Shown here piece by piece: positions 60,877 through 64,000 of a stretch of DNA of 64,000 nucleotides (its first letter is position 1; each line of letters starts with the position of its first letter). The DNA is from Porodaedalea pini (lineage: Eukaryota > Basidiomycota > Agaricomycetes > Hymenochaetales > Hymenochaetaceae): NCBI GenBank assembly GCA_002794775.1, contig NBAY01000020.1, positions 372,001 through 436,000 of the forward strand, written 5' to 3'. Under the pieces are notes generated by a model. That model saw only the letters and a program-made list of their open reading frames with translations. It made no database searches and was not told the DNA's origin. Made by a program: the position numbers and the translations under genes.

Positions 60877-61796
60877 ATGGCCACTATGTCACTTGCCAAA
60901 CTCACATCTCTATCAACCCAGACGCTGTCGCTACTGCTCGAGCGCCAGCGGCTGCAGACGATGAACCAGCCAGCACCTGCGGCGAGCACGCAGCACATCA
61001 CGCGCAACCTCCTGCAACTGCGCTCAGGCGTCCTCGCGCTTGAGGTGAAGGCGCAGGACGGGGCAAAGGCAGAGAAAGAAGCTTCTGGCCTTCTAAGGAG
61101 TCAGTTCTCGAGGATGAGAGACATGTTGGGCTCAGATGCGCAGAGTATTGATCCGTGCGTGTTTACTTCGCTCTATTGATTTACTTGTGTTGTTGATGGG
61201 AACATTGCATTTGCATGCTTGTGTAGATTACCTCCTCTCGTAAAACAGCCAGAGAGTACACCAGGACCGTCTTCTACGCCGCCGCCTCCTCCTCCACGGA
61301 AAGACACGCCATACATTCCGTACTCAGACGAGCCACCGCCATCGCCAGATAATGATGTTGAACCGGCGGAAGCATTGGAACAGCAACGGTTGCTCATGGA
61401 GGGTATGCATAGTTCCCTTGTTCTTTAAATATCAGTTCTAAACCACTTGCGTACTACAATTGCAGAACAAGATGCACATCTTGACCACTTATCCCGCTCC
61501 GTTGGAAGGCAACGCGACATTTCACTTCAAATAAACGATGAGCTCGGCGTACATAATGGGCTGCTCGGTGAGCTCGAATATGTTATCGATAACACGCATA
61601 GCCGCTTGGGAAATGCGCGGAAAAGACTGGAGAAATTTAGTAGAGGCGTGAAGGGGAACTGTGAGTATTGTGTTTTTAATTTGCTCAAGGAGTTTTCTTC
61701 GAGGTTGACTTTGGGTTCATATTGCAAGTGTCAACATACATTATTGCCGCGCTCATTTTCGTACTCCTCATATTGATCATCATCTTCAAGACATAG
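60877..61796 (+). CDS. Qc-SNARE, Syn8/syntaxin-8 like
   Basis: A membrane-fusion t-SNARE, probably endosomal/vacuolar. Start MATMSLAKLTSLSTQTLSLL. An N-terminal helical part is followed by a proline-rich segment (PESTPGPSSTPPPPPPRK). The SNARE motif is EQDAHLDHLSRSVGRQRDIS through GELEYVIDNTHSRLGNARKR, with Gln at the zero-layer position (QINDEL) as expected for a Q-SNARE. The final intron, placed after KGN, joins the tail anchor STYIIAALIFVLLILIIIF and the stop at 61794-61796. Four exons, about 240 residues. It converges on uS4m with 118 bp between stops. Confidence 0.85.
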
Positions 61797-61914
61797 CTTT
61801 CGTTTTCCTTACCATTCATATCGCTTCCCTCTGGTCATTTTGTATCATTAAGGAATTTTACTGGACTTAAATTATAGTAGACCCCATACCCAAACAAAAC
61901 TCCAGAAGAGTGGT

Positions 61915-63131
61915 TCAGTACACGCTATTTCTCGCCATCTGGGCCTTCAAAGTAGTTCCAGTCGGCAAGGGCAGGCTCTTCGAAGGGTGCTCCCCGATTC
62001 CAGGAATCACGCGAGTCTCCCTCCTGTTGTCCGGCATTCGGGCGACCTGCGACTTGCTGCGCATGCGCGGGCGAACCTTATTGTACCACTCCCATGTCAG
62101 ACGCATGATTTCGCCGTCGGCCTCGTATGGTGAAGGAATCTCGGAGTAATTGAAGCGGGCGGTGGGTCTCCGTACGAAGACGGCGGAGCACGTCGCGAAG
62201 TTGACCTCGATGTAGGCCGGGATGAAGATGAAGGGTGCGGCGTAGGGCGGAAGGTGGAAGGGAGTGAGGCCAGTGTCCGATGATGAGGCTTCAGCTGAGC
62301 TGGGCTTTTCGGCAGACTGGGTCTTTTCAGTAGGCTCTGAAGCTGAAGCGTCGGCCGTTTCAGACTCTGATTCTGAAACAGCGGCCTCTATTGCCTCCTT
62401 TTCCTCAGATTCAGACTCTGGACCAGCCTCCTTTATTTCTGAAGGTTCTCGTAAGAAGCGGATTGCTTCTGGGTCGACGCTGATCATGTCTCCCGGTGCA
62501 ATACGCGTGTTGGCATTCGTGTGCTGCAATTTGTCAATAAACCAAATTTTCGATGAGATAAGAAAGGACTGCACCTTCTTCCCATTAAGAATTACCCGCC
62601 CGTGGATAACCATCCTCCTAGCTTCATACACAGAGTGTGCAAAGCAGCACCGGAAGATAAACACATCAATCCTGCGCTCGACCTCTTCAAACATCAAGCT
62701 CGCTACAGGCGCCTGCGCGAGCTGGTCCTGCTCCTCACGCAGCGCCTTCTCTTTCGCCGCTTGCTTCTCTCTGAGAGCCCATTTGTTGAGCGGTTCAAGG
62801 TCATCGCCGACTGCGCGGCGTGTGTGCGGGCGCACGTCGGGCAGCGTTGAGGGCAGGTACCACCGCTTAAAGATTTTCTCGTTAATAAAGTCGCCGTGGT
62901 ATGCACGTGTAAGCTGCTTGGACTTCCAACGCTGTTGGAAGAGCGTCTTTCCCGAGTCGGTGAAGATGGTTTCGTCGCGTAGCTCGGTCAGGGAACGGCG
63001 GTAGAGGTTGTAGAGGTTCCGCGGCGACCAGCTCTGCAGAGTAAATTAACGAATATATATTCATACACATACAAGCCACGTACCATTCGCGGAAGCGCCC
63101 TCCTGATACCAAACACATTCTTGTCCCTCAT
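61915..63131 (-). CDS. NAM9: Mitochondrial ribosomal protein uS4m (NAM9-like)
   Basis: Component of the small subunit of the mitochondrial ribosome. Start MRDKNVFGIRRALPRM, then an intron, then SWSPRNLYNLYRRSLTELRD with TIFTDSGKTLFQQRWKSKQL and GDFINEKIFKRWYLPS. The S4 RNA-binding domain is RRIDVFIFRCCFAHSVYEAR with VIHGRVILNGKK; after an intron, RIAPGDMISVDPEAIRFL follows. An acidic/Ser-rich insert (ESESEEKEAIEAA) separates it from the conserved end, where PAYIEVNFATCSAVFVRRPT and SEIPSPYEADGEIMRLTWEW lead to the stop. About 370 residues. Divergent from the GCP2-like gene (150 bp between starts). Confidence 0.88.
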
Positions 63132-63280
63132 ATTGACGACGAGCGAGCCTTGCGTCGGCGAACGAAAGGACAAGTGCAACTTCAAGCGGATGAAAATGTC
63201 GCTCAAGCGGCGATCTTTCCTAATCCGTTATCAACTCTCCTCCTACCTCAACCACTGCCTTGAAGTACTGCTTGATCTTC

Positions 63281-64000
63281 ATGGACCCTTTCACACCCAA
63301 AACGCGCTCGCGCGTGCGAAAGGATAAGCTCACATTGTCTGCCAAGCAATATTCAAAGGTGAAGGACATGCTAGTAGGAGAGAGACGCGTCTGACTTGAG
63401 CGCGTTCAAGATCGCGGGCACGATCGCGTCGGTGCGTCGGAACAGGCTTGGTGAGGTCGGCGAAGACGATAATGCTATATTCGGAGGTAGGTCATTCTTC
63501 TCGCATTGAAATTCATTTATTGACACAATTGTGGTGATAGAAAGCAGCGAGCCATCGTTCATCGCAGAAAAGTCATTCGTGAGCGCGCCGCTCAACTCAC
63601 GCGTACCCGTTCAGGCGACGACCACAAAAAGGAAGGGCAAGCAAAAGGCTGAATCCTTAGATCGAGTACCGCTGGAGGTGCAGGAAGCATTGATTCTAGA
63701 GGACCTCTTGTTCGTTCTTATGGTGCGCGTGTTCTTTTATTGGCATAATCGTACTACTAAATGATTGTGCTCAGGGCATTGAAGGAACATACATAACATA
63801 TCCCCCGGACTACTCCTTCGAAGACGAAAATCCTCTACACGGTGTACGATTTGTCGCGTCACCATCCCTTGATCCATCTCTGCGCGACCTAGTCGAACGC
63901 GTTCTGCCTCTCGCAACATTCTATACCGCGATAACGGCCTTTGTCCAAGCTCGTAGTCATCTCGAATATGGCCTCGTTAACCACGCGCTTTGCGCTGCCA
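63281..64000 (+). CDS. Gamma-tubulin complex component GCP2/Spc97-like, 5' part
   Basis: Microtubule-nucleating complex subunit at spindle pole bodies; the gene continues past the right edge. The proposed start MDPFTPKTRSRVRKDKLTL opens exon 1. After an intron that I could not place exactly (near 63360-63400) the frame gives SAFKIAGTIASVRRNRLGEV, then SFIAEKSFVSAPLNSRVPV and a basic linker. The GCP N-terminal signature EALILEDLLFVLMGIEGTYI follows, with an intron before GIEG, then DYSFEDENPLHGVRFVASP and DLVERVLPLATFYTAITAF to the edge. This signature is shared by GCP2 and GCP3; GCP2 is my preference. Confidence 0.75.

Noticed and set aside
61915..63004. 246-codon plus-strand frame at 62264-63004
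   Set aside because: It is antisense to uS4m, whose S4 domain and conserved ends are clear on the minus strand.

Overview
The window is nuclear DNA from a basidiomycete fungus, most likely an Agaricomycete. Genes are dense, run on both strands, and are cut by many short introns (about 50-60 bp, GT-AG with one GC-AG). Several families seen here (DUF6533 membrane proteins, DUF6698-like relics, multiplied GH18 chitinases) are typical of mushroom-forming fungi. Annotation rests on reading the sequence and translations. Splice sites were placed by eye, so outer gene limits are firmer than some internal exons.

Layout. 1-464: start of an unrecognised minus-strand gene. 3.4-20.5 kb: a chitinase neighbourhood. 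It holds a plus-strand GH18 enzyme with a heptapeptide linker (3407-4819), a decayed minus-strand GH18 pseudogene (5546-6560), a minus-strand GH18 with a CBM5/12-type chitin-binding tail (11111-13569), and two minus-strand GH18 genes (14765-16275 and 18979-20502) on a roughly 4-kb tandem duplication. The exosome helicase MTR4 (7022-10703) sits among them. 22.3-25.9 kb is gene-poor and full of small repeats and miniature transposons. 25990-28112 is a YPK/Gad8-type AGC kinase.

30-43.5 kb is a mobile-element zone. It contains two paralogous minus-strand genes (30392-31682, 42330-43496) whose domain resembles the N-terminus of fungal STAND/NLR proteins, an 857-bp near-perfect palindrome, a small hAT-like element, and a candidate 8-kb transposon (34270-42308) with short terminal inverted repeats. 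That candidate carries degraded genes and two solo LTRs, each with a perfect 5-bp target-site duplication.

44.6-64 kb returns to ordinary genes. There is a large Cid1-family nucleotidyltransferase with two catalytic-type halves (44624-48715), divergent from eIF3 subunit L (48954-51076). Then come a class I glutamine-amidotransferase-like protein, a pogo-like non-autonomous element, a small secreted protein, a tandem pair of DUF6533-type membrane proteins, a Qc-SNARE, mitochondrial ribosomal protein uS4m, and the 5' part of a gamma-tubulin complex GCP2-like gene running off the right edge.

The functional themes are chitin/cell-wall turnover, RNA decay and tailing, translation, and several generations of transposon activity. 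No single new defence or biosynthetic system is convincingly visible. The best leads are the 8-kb element, the palindrome, the microexon-bearing chitinases, the bipartite nucleotidyltransferase and two apparent single-base frameshifts (MTR4, CBM chitinase).
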